Notes: a model not told the origin generated them from the letters alone. 64,000 nucleotides of DNA from Cupriavidus taiwanensis (GCF_900249755.1 NZ_LT976854.1:1960927-2024926); one strand, 5' to 3'. Positions 9,903-18,978 are shown, numbered from the stretch's first letter. Numbers and translations are program-made.

Positions 9903-10326
9903 CCTGGCCCAGACCGATACCGACACCGCCGCGCGCGAGCTGGGCCGGCTGCAGGGCCTGCGCACGCAGGCGGAGCAGCAGCTCAACCAGCTGACGCAGT
10001 ACCGCCAGGAATACCGCGAGCGCATGCAGGTGGTGGCAGCGCAGGGCATGACCTCCAGCCGCTGGCAGGATTTCTCGCGCTTCCTGGATTCGCTGGACCA
10101 TGCCATCCGCCAGCAGGGCGCGGCGCTGGCCAAGGCCGAGGCCGACCTGCTGGCCGGGCGCAACCGCTGGCAGCACCAGAAGCGCCGGCTGAATTCCTTC
10201 GACACGCTGATCGCGCGCGCCGACGCCAGGCAGGAGCAGGTGGCCACGCGCCGCGAGCAGCGCGCCAACGACGAATACGCCGCCCGCCTGGCCCGCGCCA
10301 CGGCCGGCCGCCTGAGCGAAGCCTGA
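9868..10326 (+). CDS. fliJ: Flagellar export chaperone/coiled-coil protein FliJ
   Basis: FliJ is the small coiled-coil stalk protein that fits inside the FliI hexamer and helps export. I use the ATG at 9868, five bases after AGGAG; a GTG at 9862 overlaps that site and is less likely. The 152-residue product is charged and almost wholly helical, with FliJ-type heptads ([33 protein letters not shown]). It starts within fliI. Confidence 0.9.
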   Translation: MLKHSPLNTLADLAQTDTDTAARELGRLQGLRTQAEQQLNQLTQYRQEYRERMQVVAAQGMTSSRWQDFSRFLDSLDHAIRQQGAALAKAEADLLAGRNRWQHQKRRLNSFDTLIARADARQEQVATRREQRANDEYAARLARATAGRLSEA

Positions 10327-10385
10327 TCGAAGAAACGAAGCCGGGGCGGCAGCAAGCCGCCAGGCCACACGTAGCGAATCCCCCC

Positions 10386-11837
10386 ATGATCGATATCAGC
10401 CAGATTGTCAGCAGTGCCGCCAACGCCGTGGAAGGCGCCCGGCGCGCCAGCGCCGACGCCGCCGCGAGCGGCTTCCGCGACGCGCTCTCGCAGGCCCGCG
10501 ACAGCCACAAGGCCGCGACACCGGCGCCTGCGGCCAAAGAGACCGTGGCACGCGACAAGCCCGCTGCCCGGCCGGCCGCCGCGCAGGCGGACGGCGGCAA
10601 GCCGCAGCACGCTGTCAGCAAGAAGCCCGCTCCGAGTGAGAAGGACCAGGACCAGGAAGACACCGCCTCAGCCCCGACCGATGCCGCCGCAGCCGCGGCC
10701 GCGTTGGCGCTGATGCTGCCTGCCGCCGCGCCGGCGAACCCCGCTGCGGTCCCGACCGGGGCAGCGGGGGCAGCCGGGACGACAGGCACCGCGGCCGCCG
10801 CGGTCGCCGGCATGGCCGACACCGGCACTGCCGCGGCCTTGCAGGCGGCGCTCGCGGGCGCGCCCGGCACCTCTGCGCAAACCCAGGCCGATGCGGATGC
10901 CACCGCGGGCCTCGCTGCGGGGACGACCTTGCCCGGCGCCATGCAGGCTGCCAGCGCCGAAGCGCGGCCGGCGCAGCCGTCGGTCGCCGACACGCTGGCC
11001 ACCATCGCCTCGCAGCGCGCGGCGCTGCAGCCCGGCGGCAGCACCGGCACCGATGCCAAAACCGGCACGACGCAGTCCGTTGCCGGCGACGCACTGGCGC
11101 TGCGGCAACCGGACCTGGCAGGCCAGGACGCCGGCGCCTCGGCCGGCGGATCGGGGCATCGCCCCGACAGCGGTCTCGGCCAGCATCGCGCCGATGCGCT
11201 CGCCGCCAGCACGGGCACGCCCGATGCACGGTCTGCGGCCACCCCATTCGCCGCGGTGCAGGCCGCACGCGCCGGCGACACCGTGTCGGCCAGCCCCGAA
11301 GGCACCCCGGCCATGGTTGCCACGCTCGCCGGCCAGCCCACCCCGGCGGCAGCCGCCGCTGCCGCCAGCCGCCCCGTGGTCGCCCCGCCGCTGTACGACA
11401 GCCAGTGGCCGCAGGCCCTGGGCCAGCAGATGATCCGCCTGGGCACGCAAGGCCAGCAAAGCGCCGAACTGCAGCTGAACCCGCCCGACCTGGGCCCGCT
11501 GAAGGTGGTGCTCAACGTGGTCAACGACCAGGCCCAGGCGCAATTCGTCTCGCCCCACCAGGCCGTGCGCGCCGCGGTCGAAGCCGCGCTGCCGCACCTG
11601 CGCACCGCGTTGTCCGAAAACGGCATCCAGCTGGGACACACCTCGGTGGGCGCCGATGGCTTTGCCAGCCAGGCGGGCAACGGCAACGGGCAGCAACAGC
11701 AGGCGCCGGGGCACGGGCGAGGGCAAGCGGGCTTTGGTGGCGCCGCGGTGGCGGCGGTAGAGCCGGTGCCAGCGGGCGGTGCAGCGGCGCGGCCGGCGCG
11801 TGTGCTGGCGCAGGGGGAGATTGATACGTTCGCGTGA
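10386..11837 (+). CDS. fliK: Flagellar hook-length control protein FliK
   Basis: FliK is secreted during hook building and switches export specificity when the hook reaches full length. This 483-residue version has a long Ala/Pro/Gly/Thr-rich, probably disordered ruler region (about 40-330) and a conserved C-terminal hook-length domain: QSAELQLNPPDLGPLKV through LRTALSENGIQLGHTSV. It starts 59 bases after fliJ and ends the plus-strand flagellar block. Confidence 0.92.
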   Translation: MIDISQIVSSAANAVEGARRASADAAASGFRDALSQARDSHKAATPAPAAKETVARDKPAARPAAAQADGGKPQHAVSKKPAPSEKDQDQEDTASAPTDAAAAAAALALMLPAAAPANPAAVPTGAAGAAGTTGTAAAAVAGMADTGTAAALQAALAGAPGTSAQTQADADATAGLAAGTTLPGAMQAASAEARPAQPSVADTLATIASQRAALQPGGSTGTDAKTGTTQSVAGDALALRQPDLAGQDAGASAGGSGHRPDSGLGQHRADALAASTGTPDARSAATPFAAVQAARAGDTVSASPEGTPAMVATLAGQPTPAAAAAAASRPVVAPPLYDSQWPQALGQQMIRLGTQGQQSAELQLNPPDLGPLKVVLNVVNDQAQAQFVSPHQAVRAAVEAALPHLRTALSENGIQLGHTSVGADGFASQAGNGNGQQQQAPGHGRGQAGFGGAAVAAVEPVPAGGAAARPARVLAQGEIDTFA

Positions 11838-11863
11838 GGGCGCTATCGCGCGGAGCAGCATGG

Positions 11864-11886
11864 AAGGCCGCCGCAAGGGCGGCCTT
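11864..11886 (+). terminator. Hairpin after fliK
   Basis: A perfect 9-bp stem, AAGGCCGCC (11864-11872) and GGCGGCCTT (11878-11886), with a 5-nt loop lies 26 bases after the fliK stop. There is no clear U-run behind it, so it may end transcription only partly. Confidence 0.45.
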
Positions 11887-11942
11887 GTCATGTCTGCACC
11901 GCGCGCACAGATAGCCGGACACTTTGCTGCAACAAGTTTGGA

Positions 11943-11962
11943 CGTATTGCTGCTAGAATACG
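11943..11962. promoter_or_regulatory. Inverted repeat upstream of hicAB, candidate HicB operator
   Basis: CGTATT (11943-11948) and AATACG (11957-11962) form a 6-bp inverted repeat about 50 bases before hicA, inside an AT-rich stretch unlike its surroundings. HicB-type antitoxins with a DNA-binding domain commonly repress their own operon from such palindromes. I saw no good -35/-10 pair with standard spacing. Confidence 0.35.
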
Positions 11963-12011
11963 TAAACATTTTTGCTTACCCTGTATGCCACTGAGCGGCA
12001 GGAGAATCGGG

Positions 12012-12188
12012 GTGAAGCAGAGTGAATTCAGGCGATGGCTCGCAGGGCAAGGCGCGACCTTCATCGAAGGCGCGAAGCATGTCAGGGTGTATCTCAATGG
12101 CAGGCAGTCCACCCTGCCGCGGCATCCCAGCCACGAGATCGGCGAGGGACTGCGTAAGGCGATCCTCAAGCAACTTGGCCTGTCGTGA
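12012..12188 (+). CDS. hicA: HicA mRNA-interferase toxin
   Basis: HicA is a double-stranded-RNA-binding-fold toxin that cleaves mRNA. I start at the GTG at 12012, which has AGGAG seven bases upstream; the upstream ATG at 11985 has no ribosome site. The 58-residue product has the family length and shows the core FRRWLAGQGATFIEGAKHVRVYLNGR, with the catalytic histidine of the family in GAKH, followed by LPRHPSHEIGEGLRKAILKQLGL. hicB follows 49 bases later. Confidence 0.9.
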   Translation: MKQSEFRRWLAGQGATFIEGAKHVRVYLNGRQSTLPRHPSHEIGEGLRKAILKQLGLS

Positions 12189-12237
12189 GCTTGCAAGCCT
12201 GGACCTACCCTGCCCTTGTCGCCAAAGGAGTTTCAAC

Positions 12238-12654
12238 ATGCTGCGTTTTCCCGCCAACATCGTCCCCGACGGCGATGGCTTTGCGGTTTCGTTTCCCGAT
12301 ATCCCGGAAGCCCTGACCAGCGGCGACACCGTCGAGCAGGCGCGGGAGATGGCAGCCGATGCGCTGGCCACGGCCATGGAGTTTTACTTCGAGGATGGCC
12401 GACCGGTGCCGCTGCCGTCGAAGGCCGCACGTGGCCAGCATCTGGTCGAGCTGCCGGCAAGCATGTCGGCAAAGGTGCTGCTGCTCAACGAGATGATCGC
12501 GCAGGGGGTAACGCAGGCGGAGCTGGCACGCCGTCTGCATACCCGCAAGCAGGAAGTCCAGCGCATCGTCAACCTCGATCATGCGACCAAGATCGACACG
12601 ATCGAGGCCGCGTTCCGGGCGCTGGGAAAGCGCCTGGAACTGAAGGTCGCCTGA
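12238..12654 (+). CDS. hicB: HicB antitoxin with helix-turn-helix domain
   Basis: HicB neutralises HicA and usually represses the pair. The 138-residue protein has an N-terminal partly degraded RNase H-like fold (FPANIVPDGDGFAVSFPDIPEALTSGDT) and a C-terminal XRE-like helix-turn-helix (GVTQAELARRLHTRKQEVQRIV). AAAGGAG lies seven bases before the ATG. Together with hicA it makes a complete toxin-antitoxin module set between flagellar and repair genes. Confidence 0.92.
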   Translation: MLRFPANIVPDGDGFAVSFPDIPEALTSGDTVEQAREMAADALATAMEFYFEDGRPVPLPSKAARGQHLVELPASMSAKVLLLNEMIAQGVTQAELARRLHTRKQEVQRIVNLDHATKIDTIEAAFRALGKRLELKVA

Positions 12655-12686
12655 GCGCGCCAGGCCACCGCAGTATCCTCTTCACG

Positions 12687-13349
12687 ATGACATTCGACCT
12701 GTTCGACGACCTGCCCGAAGACAGCGCCGCCACCCCCGCCACCGAACCCCTCGCCGACGGCGCGGTCGTCCTGCGCGGCGTGGCGCGGGCGGATGCCGAA
12801 GCGCTGCTCGCCGACGCGCAGGCAGTCGTGGCCCTGGCCCCCTGGCGCCACATGGTCACCCCCGGCGGCCTGAAGATGCAGGTGGCGATGACCAATTGCG
12901 GCGTGTTCGGCTGGGTTTCGGACAGGCGCGGCTATCGCTATGACCCGGTCGATCCGCTGAGCGGACAGGCGTGGCCCGAGATGCCCGGGAGTTTCCGCCG
13001 GCTCGCCGCCGCCGCGGCGGCGCAGGCCGGCTTTGCCGGCTTTGCGCCGGATGCCTGCCTGATCAACCGCTATGTGCCGGGCACCCGGCTGTCGCTGCAC
13101 CAGGACCGCGACGAACTCGACTTCACCGCGCCGATCGTCTCGGTGTCGCTGGGGCTGCCGGCGGTGTTCCTGTTCGGCGGCATGCGCCGTGCCGACAAGC
13201 CGCAGCGGGTACGGCTGGCGCATGGCGACGTGGTGGTGTGGGGCGGGCCGTCGCGGCTGGCGTTCCACGGCGTGGCGCCGCTGGCCGATGGCGATCATCC
13301 GCTGCTGGGGCCGCTGCGCATCAACCTGACGTTCCGCAAGGCGCGGTAG
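12687..13349 (+). CDS. alkB: DNA alkylation repair dioxygenase AlkB
   Basis: AlkB uses iron and 2-oxoglutarate to remove methyl groups from 1-methyladenine and 3-methylcytosine. The 220-residue protein has all iron ligands (H138 and D140 in LSLHQDRDE, H194 in FHGVAPL) and the two arginines of the 2-oxoglutarate site (R211, R217 in RINLTFR), plus the VVWGGPSR signature. The length matches E. coli AlkB. It starts 32 bases after hicB. No ada gene is present. Confidence 0.95.
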   Translation: MTFDLFDDLPEDSAATPATEPLADGAVVLRGVARADAEALLADAQAVVALAPWRHMVTPGGLKMQVAMTNCGVFGWVSDRRGYRYDPVDPLSGQAWPEMPGSFRRLAAAAAAQAGFAGFAPDACLINRYVPGTRLSLHQDRDELDFTAPIVSVSLGLPAVFLFGGMRRADKPQRVRLAHGDVVVWGGPSRLAFHGVAPLADGDHPLLGPLRINLTFRKAR

Positions 13350-13433
13350 GCGCCGGCCCGGCCTTGGCACTTTGCCGGGGGTTTTCTACAGTCAATGGAC
13401 TGTCCTGAACGCCACCGTGCAAAGGCCACTCCC

Positions 13434-13922
13434 ATGCATCTCGACGGCTCCTGCCATTGCGGCGCGGTCCACTTCTCGCTCGAATCCGATTCGCCCTGCC
13501 CGTACATGCATTGCCACTGCTCGATCTGCCGCAAGACCGCGGGCGGCGGCGGCTATGCCATCAATATCGGCGGCGATGCCGCCACGCTGCGCGTGCGCGG
13601 GCGCAAGTACCTGGGCATCTATCAAGCCGTGCTGCGCGAGCCCGGCAAGCGCGCGCGGCGCTCGCCGGCGCAGCGGCATTTCTGCGTGAAGTGCGGCAGC
13701 GCGCTGTGGCTGTGGGATCCGCGCTGGCCTGAACTGCTGTATCCGCATGCCTCGGCCATCGATACGCCGCTGCCGCGCCCGCCTGAGGTGGTGGAGGCCT
13801 CGCTGGACTCGGTAGCACCCTGGGTCGACGTGCCGCGCGGCAAGGGCCACGTGCATTGCGACACGTGGCCGGAGGAATCGCTGGTCGACTGGCACAGGCG
13901 GCATGGCCTGCTGTCGCGCTGA
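13434..13922 (+). CDS. GFA-family (glutathione-dependent formaldehyde-activating-like) protein
   Basis: The 162-residue protein shows the zinc-binding cysteines of the GFA/CENP-V fold: GSCHCGAVHF (C7, C9), CHCSICRKTAGGG (C27, C29, C32) and FCVKCGSALW further on. Members bind glutathione or handle formaldehyde adducts, but most are uncharacterised. I prefer the ATG at 13434 over 13395, as the family motif starts within five residues. No formaldehyde dehydrogenase gene is adjacent, so no pathway can be assigned. Confidence 0.82.
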   Translation: MHLDGSCHCGAVHFSLESDSPCPYMHCHCSICRKTAGGGGYAINIGGDAATLRVRGRKYLGIYQAVLREPGKRARRSPAQRHFCVKCGSALWLWDPRWPELLYPHASAIDTPLPRPPEVVEASLDSVAPWVDVPRGKGHVHCDTWPEESLVDWHRRHGLLSR

Positions 13923-14012
13923 ATGTCGCGCTGAAGCGCACAGGCGCGATATGAACGTTTTCGCCGCGCGATCTTAGTCTTTCTTCCCGACGCCGCCATT
14001 GCAACGGTTTGG

Positions 14013-14040
14013 GCGCCGCGCGCATTGCCTCGCGCGGCGC
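14013..14040 (+). promoter_or_regulatory. Perfect 10-bp hairpin upstream of the barrel genes
   Basis: GCGCCGCGCG (14013-14022) pairs perfectly with CGCGCGGCGC (14031-14040) across an 8-nt loop, 50 bases before the start at 14090. A smaller dyad, GCCAG-N6-CTGGC, follows at 14043-14058. It may be an upstream terminator or an operator; sequence alone does not decide. Confidence 0.35.
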
Positions 14041-14089
14041 GCGCCAGTATCTTCTGGCAACGATCACGCACACCAGCCAGGGGAGAGCC

Positions 14090-15175
14090 ATGCCGCCAGG
14101 TGCCGCCACGGCAGCCACGCAACGCCGCATCCGGATTGCCGCGCAGGGCCGGCGCACCGTCGGCACAGCGGTCTTGCTGGCGGCGCTGGCGTGCACGCCG
14201 ATGGCCGCGCAGGCGTGGGTGGCCGGCAACGGCGGCGAAGCGGCGGCCACCACCAGCGCCTTACCGGCCGCCGGCCCCTACCGCGGCTATGTCGGCCCGC
14301 CCGCGCAGCCCGACGCCGGCGCACCCGCCGCGCCGCGCCAGTGGGACCGGGCCCTGCCGTTCTTCGCGCAGCGCGTGATCGACAAGGGCTATGACCTGCC
14401 CAATCCCTATGACATCGGCTATTCGTATTTCGATGGCCACCAGCGCTACCAGCTGAGCGGGCTGAGCATTTCGGCGGGCAGCGCGCCGCTGCGCAGCGCG
14501 GATTTCGTGCGCTTCGACCAGTCGCGCATCCGCAATACCTCGAACCAGGTACAGGTCGGCGCGTGGCTGTTCCCGTTCATGAACGTGTATGGGATGCTCG
14601 GCACGGTACGCGGCAGCGGCGACATCGGCATCAGCTTCTCGTCGCTGACCGAGCTGGAGCGCTTCTTCGGCATCGACGTCGGCTGCGGCGGACGCCGGCC
14701 GCGGCCGGATTGCGCCAGGCCGATCCGGCTGCCGACGCAGCATGCCAGCTACAGCGGGCATTCCTACGGCGCCGGCTTTACGCTGGTGGGCGCCTACGGC
14801 GACCTGTTCTTCTCGCTGCCGGTGACGTTCACCGTGTCCGACATCTCGATGTCGGACACGCCCGTGAAGTCGCTCAATATCGGCCCGCGCGTCGGCTGGA
14901 ACTTCCGGCTGGGGCGCTTCGGCGTGCTCACGCCCTATGTGGGCGCCACCTGGTTCCGCACCCATGCCAGCATCACCGGCCATTTCGACGTGCCGGTGCC
15001 GGGCAGCGACCAGACCCAGCGGCTGAACTACCAGATCGATGAAAAAGTGGCGGGCGCCTGGAGCGGCTCGGTGGGCATGAACTGGACCGTCAACAAATAC
15101 GTGGGGCTGCTGCTGGAAGTGGGCTACGGCTACAACCGCAACAATGTGATCGCAACCGGCTTCCTCCGCTTCTGA
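14090..15175 (+). CDS. Putative outer-membrane beta-barrel protein
   Basis: I do not recognise a named family. The 361-residue protein has a twin-arginine-containing signal-like N-terminus (hydrophobic TAVLLAALACTPMAAQA, about 24-41), an Ala/Pro-rich linker, then alternating aromatic strands (YQLSGLSIS, VQVGAWLFPFMNVYGMLG, LLLEVGYGYN) ending in FLRF, the terminal Phe typical of outer-membrane barrels. GGGGAGAGCC precedes the ATG at 14090. It lies 13 bases ahead of a second barrel gene, so the two are probably co-expressed. Confidence 0.6.
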   Translation: MPPGAATAATQRRIRIAAQGRRTVGTAVLLAALACTPMAAQAWVAGNGGEAAATTSALPAAGPYRGYVGPPAQPDAGAPAAPRQWDRALPFFAQRVIDKGYDLPNPYDIGYSYFDGHQRYQLSGLSISAGSAPLRSADFVRFDQSRIRNTSNQVQVGAWLFPFMNVYGMLGTVRGSGDIGISFSSLTELERFFGIDVGCGGRRPRPDCARPIRLPTQHASYSGHSYGAGFTLVGAYGDLFFSLPVTFTVSDISMSDTPVKSLNIGPRVGWNFRLGRFGVLTPYVGATWFRTHASITGHFDVPVPGSDQTQRLNYQIDEKVAGAWSGSVGMNWTVNKYVGLLLEVGYGYNRNNVIATGFLRF

Positions 15176-15188
15176 CGCTGCCCACACC

Positions 15189-16325
15189 ATGCCCGCGCTG
15201 CACCGACGCCTTGCCGCCACCCTCGCCCTGCTGTGCGCGGTCGCGCCGGCGCGCGCGGACGAGCCGGGCTGGATGGACCGCTTGCTGACGCGCCTCGGCG
15301 CATCCAGCCAGGTGGACCTGAGCCACGGCATGGACTGGGGCGTGCTGCCGGGGCCGTTCTACAACCCGGAGATGGGGCTTGGCCTCGGCATGGCGGCGAT
15401 CGGCCTGTACAAGCCGCCCAATGCGCAGGCCGACACGCAGGTCTCCACGCTCAACCTGCACGGCTTCGTCACCACGCGCGGTGCCGTCGGCCTGGGGCTG
15501 GACAACACCACCTTCTTCGCCGACGACAGCTACCGCTTCGTCGTGACCGGCGCGGTGCTGAACATGCCGACGTCGTACTGGGGCATCGGCTACGACCGCG
15601 CCAGCAACGACGCCAACAAGGAAGGCTATACCCGGCGCGAGTTCTTCCTGCAGCCGCGCATGCTGATGCGGGTGCGGCCCAACACCTATGTCGGCGCCGG
15701 CTTCTCGGTGCAGAACGACGATGCCAACAGCCTGCAGCGCGGCGCCGCCAGCGCGCTGGCCACCGACCCCAACGGGCCGCACGTGTTCAGCGCCGGCGTG
15801 ACCGCGCATTTCTCGTACGACACGCGCGACTTCCTGCCCAACCCCTACTCCGGCCAGGCGCTGGCCGCCAATGCCGCGGTGTACCGGCGCGCGCTGGGCA
15901 GCAATACCGATTTCGAGACGCTGGAATGGTCCTATGACCGCTACCACCGCCTGCGCGGGCGCGATGTGCTGGCGTTCGACCTTTACGGGCGCTTCAGCTG
16001 GGGCGACGTGCCTTGGAATATGCTGTCGCAGCTGGGCGACAACAAGCGCATGCGCGGCTATTTCCTGGGGCAGTACCGCGACCGCAACGTGGTCATGGCG
16101 CAGGTGGAATACCGGCTGCATATCGCCGGCCGGCAGGGCATGGTGTTCTGGGCCGGCACCGGCGCGATTGCGCCCAAGCCGGGCGAGCTGGCGTCGGCGC
16201 ACTGGCTGCCGAACGCCGGCATCGGCTACCGCTTCGAGTTCAAGCCGCGCGTCAATGTGCGGCTCGATGCCGGCTTCGGGCGCAGCACGCGCGGCGTCTA
16301 CTTCCAGATCAACGAAGCGTTCTGA
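15189..16325 (+). CDS. BamA/TamA-like surface-antigen barrel without POTRA domains
   Basis: After a cleavable signal (about residues 1-24, ending APARA) this 378-residue protein goes straight into an Omp85-type C-terminal barrel: the GPFYNPEMGLGLGMAAIGLY start, FSYDTRDFLPNPYSG, the RMRGYFLGQYRDRN segment matching the lid-loop region of Omp85 proteins, and a final Phe. POTRA domains are absent, so it is not the BAM core subunit. Short members of this family are common in beta-proteobacteria but of unknown role. It pairs with the upstream barrel gene. Confidence 0.8.
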   Translation: MPALHRRLAATLALLCAVAPARADEPGWMDRLLTRLGASSQVDLSHGMDWGVLPGPFYNPEMGLGLGMAAIGLYKPPNAQADTQVSTLNLHGFVTTRGAVGLGLDNTTFFADDSYRFVVTGAVLNMPTSYWGIGYDRASNDANKEGYTRREFFLQPRMLMRVRPNTYVGAGFSVQNDDANSLQRGAASALATDPNGPHVFSAGVTAHFSYDTRDFLPNPYSGQALAANAAVYRRALGSNTDFETLEWSYDRYHRLRGRDVLAFDLYGRFSWGDVPWNMLSQLGDNKRMRGYFLGQYRDRNVVMAQVEYRLHIAGRQGMVFWAGTGAIAPKPGELASAHWLPNAGIGYRFEFKPRVNVRLDAGFGRSTRGVYFQINEAF

Positions 16326-16344
16326 GCGCCCGGGCCGGGCGCTC
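16324..16344. terminator. Hairpin between convergent barrel and cysK genes
   Basis: GAGCGCCCG (16324-16332) and CGGGCGCTC (16336-16344) form a perfect 9-bp stem with a 3-nt loop. It begins at the barrel stop codon and ends 15 bases before the end of cysK. No U-run is visible on either strand. Confidence 0.45.
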
Positions 16345-16359
16345 GTCGCGACGCTGTTG

Positions 16360-17277
16360 TTACGCGGGCAGGAAGCCTTCGACCGTCAGGTAGCGCTCGC
16401 CGGTGTCGTAGTTGAAGCCCAGCACGCGCGCGTTGGCGGGCAGGTCCGGCAGCTTCTGCGCGATCGCCGCCAGCGTGGCGCCCGACGAGATCCCGACCAG
16501 GATGCCCTCCTCGCGCGCGCAGCGGCGCGCCATCTCGCGCGCGGGCTCGGCGTCGACCTGGATCACGCCGTCGAGCAGCGTGGTGTCGAGGTTCTTCGGG
16601 ATAAAGCCCGCGCCGATGCCCTGGATCGGGTGCGGCGCCGGCGCGCCGCCGGAGATCACCGGCGAGGCCACCGGCTCGACCCCGAACACCTTCAGCTGCG
16701 GCCACTTGTCCTTCAGCACGCGCGCGCAGCCGGTCAGGTGGCCGCCGGTGCCGACGCCGGTGATCAGCGCGTCGAGCCCTTCGGGGAAGTCGTTCAGGAT
16801 TTCCTGCGCGGTGGTGCGCGCGTGCACGTCGGCATTGGCGGGGTTCTCGAACTGCTGCGGCATCCACGCGCCCGGCGTGGCGGCAACCAGCTCCTCGGCG
16901 CGCGCGATCGCGCCCTTCATGCCCTTCTCGCGCGGCGTCAGGTCGAAGCTGGCGCCGTAGGCCAGCATCAGCCGGCGGCGCTCCACCGACATGCTGTCGG
17001 GCATCACCAGCACCAGCTTGTAGCCCTTGACCGCGGCCACCATGGCCAGGCCGATGCCGGTGTTGCCCGAGGTGGGCTCGATGATGGTGCCGCCGGGCTT
17101 GAGCACGCCGCGGCGTTCGGCGTCTTCGACCATCGCCAGCGCGATGCGGTCCTTGATCGAAGCCCCGGGGTTGCTGCGTTCGGATTTGATCCAGACCTCG
17201 TGGCCGTTGCCGAACAGCCGGTTGATGCGGATATGCGGGGTATTGCCGATCGTCTGCAGGATGTTCTGGACCTTCAT
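16360..17277 (-). CDS. cysK: Cysteine synthase A (O-acetylserine sulfhydrylase)
   Basis: The 305-residue PLP enzyme makes cysteine from O-acetylserine and sulfide. The cofactor lysine is K42 in NPGASIKDR, the substrate loop TSGNTG is at 69-74 and the PLP-phosphate loop GVGTGG at 174-179. Length and motifs match CysK; CysM is less likely. It is divergent from a TauE/SafE exporter, a plausible sulfur-metabolism pairing, across a 186-bp region. Confidence 0.93.
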   Translation of the reverse strand: MKVQNILQTIGNTPHIRINRLFGNGHEVWIKSERSNPGASIKDRIALAMVEDAERRGVLKPGGTIIEPTSGNTGIGLAMVAAVKGYKLVLVMPDSMSVERRRLMLAYGASFDLTPREKGMKGAIARAEELVAATPGAWMPQQFENPANADVHARTTAQEILNDFPEGLDALITGVGTGGHLTGCARVLKDKWPQLKVFGVEPVASPVISGGAPAPHPIQGIGAGFIPKNLDTTLLDGVIQVDAEPAREMARRCAREEGILVGISSGATLAAIAQKLPDLPANARVLGFNYDTGERYLTVEGFLPA

Positions 17278-17463
17278 CGTGTTCTCCGGGACGGGTGCGA
17301 TGCAGCGAGCCTGGCTGGCCGCGCAGCGCGGGATCGAATGACCCCGCCGATTTTAGTGCAAAGCGCCCCGCCGGGCCGCTCGCGTATCATTGAGTCCTCC
17401 GCGCCTTGCCCCCGCTTTCTCCGGAATCCGTCCTGAAATCCCCCGCATTGCCCCCTTGCACCG

Positions 17464-18228
17464 ATGCCTGACCACCTGCTGCTGTCCTCCCTTTTGATCT
17501 TCGGACTTGGTGGTTTGCTGGGCGCGGTGGGCGGGCTGTTCGGCATCGGCGGCGGGCTGATCGCGATCCCGGCGCTGGGGCTGCTGTTCGGCATGGACCA
17601 GCAGCTGGCGCAGGGCACCGCGCTGGTGATGATCGCGCCCAACGTGCTGATCGGCTTCTGGCAATACCGCAAGCGTGCCGACATTGCGCTGCGCACGGCG
17701 GTGGTGCTGGGCTTGTCGGCGGTGCTGGCGACGTGGCTCTCGGCACGCGCGGCCACCGCGATGGACGCGCAGCTGCTGCGGCGCTGCTTTGCGCTGTTCA
17801 TGATCGGCATGGCGCTGTACTTCCTGTGGCGGCTGCTGCCGGGGCGCGCGGTGACGGCGCAGCAGGCGCGCGTGTCGCCGCGCTGGATTCCGCTGGTGGG
17901 GGTGGTCGGCGGCGTGTTCTCGGGCTTCTTCAGCGTGGGCGGCGGCGTGGTGGCCGCGCCGGCGCTGGTCGGCCTGTTCGGGCTGCGCCAGGCGGCGGCA
18001 CAGGGGCTGGCGCTGGCGCTGGTAACGCCGGGCGCGGTGGTGGCGCTGGCCACCTATGCCCATGCCGGCCAGGTCGACTGGGTCAGCGGCATGCCGCTGT
18101 CGCTGGGCGGCATGCTGACCATCTCATGGGGCGTGGCGTTGGCGCACCGGATGCCCGAGCGGCGCCTGCGCGCGTTGTTTGCCGTGTGTTTGATCGCCAC
18201 TGCGGTGGTGATGCTGGTGCGCGGCTGA
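17464..18228 (+). CDS. TauE/SafE-family anion exporter (sulfite exporter-like)
   Basis: The 254-residue inner-membrane protein has about eight hydrophobic segments and the two internal repeats of the family, each starting with a glycine-rich signature (GGLFGIGGGLIAIP near 21-34 and GGVFSGFFSVGGGVVAAPAL near 147-165). Relatives export sulfite, sulfoacetate or related organosulfur anions. Its divergent position next to cysK suggests sulfur traffic, but substrate is not shown. Confidence 0.85.
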   Translation: MPDHLLLSSLLIFGLGGLLGAVGGLFGIGGGLIAIPALGLLFGMDQQLAQGTALVMIAPNVLIGFWQYRKRADIALRTAVVLGLSAVLATWLSARAATAMDAQLLRRCFALFMIGMALYFLWRLLPGRAVTAQQARVSPRWIPLVGVVGGVFSGFFSVGGGVVAAPALVGLFGLRQAAAQGLALALVTPGAVVALATYAHAGQVDWVSGMPLSLGGMLTISWGVALAHRMPERRLRALFAVCLIATAVVMLVRG

Positions 18229-18270
18229 AGCGCGCGCATCCCGCCCCGCCCCGACACCGCGCGCGGCGCC

Positions 18271-18888
18271 TTACTTGCGCAGCACCAGACAGAAGTTGTT
18301 CGCCGGCATCGGCACCGGTTCGTCGCAGCGCAGGCCCTGCGCCTCGCCCAGCGCGATCACCGCTTCCATGTCGCGCACGCCCCAGTCCGGGTCGGTGGCG
18401 CGCAGCTGCGCGTCGAAGGCGGCGTTGCTGGGCGCGGTATGCGCGCCGCCGCGGCGATAGGGGCCGTACAGGAACAGCACGCCACCGGGCCCCAGCAGCT
18501 TGCCGGCACCCGCGAACAGCGCCTCGGCCGCGGCCCACGGGGCAATATGCAGCATGTTGATGCAGACCACCGCATCGGCGGCGTCGATGCCCCACGGCTG
18601 GCGGCAGACATCCAGCGCCAGCGGCGTGCGCACATTGGTCAGGCCCGCGTGCGCGGTCCAGGCGGCGATCGACGCGCGCGCGGCGGCGTCCGGATCGCTC
18701 GGCTGCCAGGTCAGGCCCGGCAGCGCCGCGGCAAAGTGCACGGCGTGCTGGCCGGTGCCGCTGGCAATTTCCAGCACCGTGCCGCTGGCGGGCAGCACCT
18801 GGCGCAGCACGGCCAGGATGGGCTCGCGGTTGCGCTCGGTGGCGGGCGCCATGCGGCGCGCATCGGGATCGTGGGTCGGGCCGGTCAT
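18271..18888 (-). CDS. DUF938-family SAM-dependent methyltransferase-like protein
   Basis: The 205-residue protein has the DUF938 layout: an N-terminal PATERNREPIL motif, the SAM loop VLEIASGTGQHAVHFA, WQPSDPD at the end of the second strand, and CINMLHIAPW and LYGPYRRGG further on. It is a single-domain class I fold with no known substrate. It is convergent with the exporter gene. Confidence 0.85.
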   Translation of the reverse strand: MTGPTHDPDARRMAPATERNREPILAVLRQVLPASGTVLEIASGTGQHAVHFAAALPGLTWQPSDPDAAARASIAAWTAHAGLTNVRTPLALDVCRQPWGIDAADAVVCINMLHIAPWAAAEALFAGAGKLLGPGGVLFLYGPYRRGGAHTAPSNAAFDAQLRATDPDWGVRDMEAVIALGEAQGLRCDEPVPMPANNFCLVLRK

Positions 18889-18978
18889 GGTGGCAGGCTC
18901 AGCGGGCGTTGGGGAAGCGCCTAGCGTAGCAGAATTGGCGCGCGGACCGTGCCGCGCGCCTTTCCACCATTCAGCCGG

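Noticed and set aside
11938-11959. TTGGAC and TAGAAT as a sigma-70 promoter for hicAB
   Set aside because: The spacer is only 10 bases, too short for a normal -35/-10 pair.
11985-12011. ATG at 11985 as the start of hicA
   Set aside because: No ribosome site precedes it, and it adds nine residues before the family start; the GTG at 12012 has AGGAG at the right distance.
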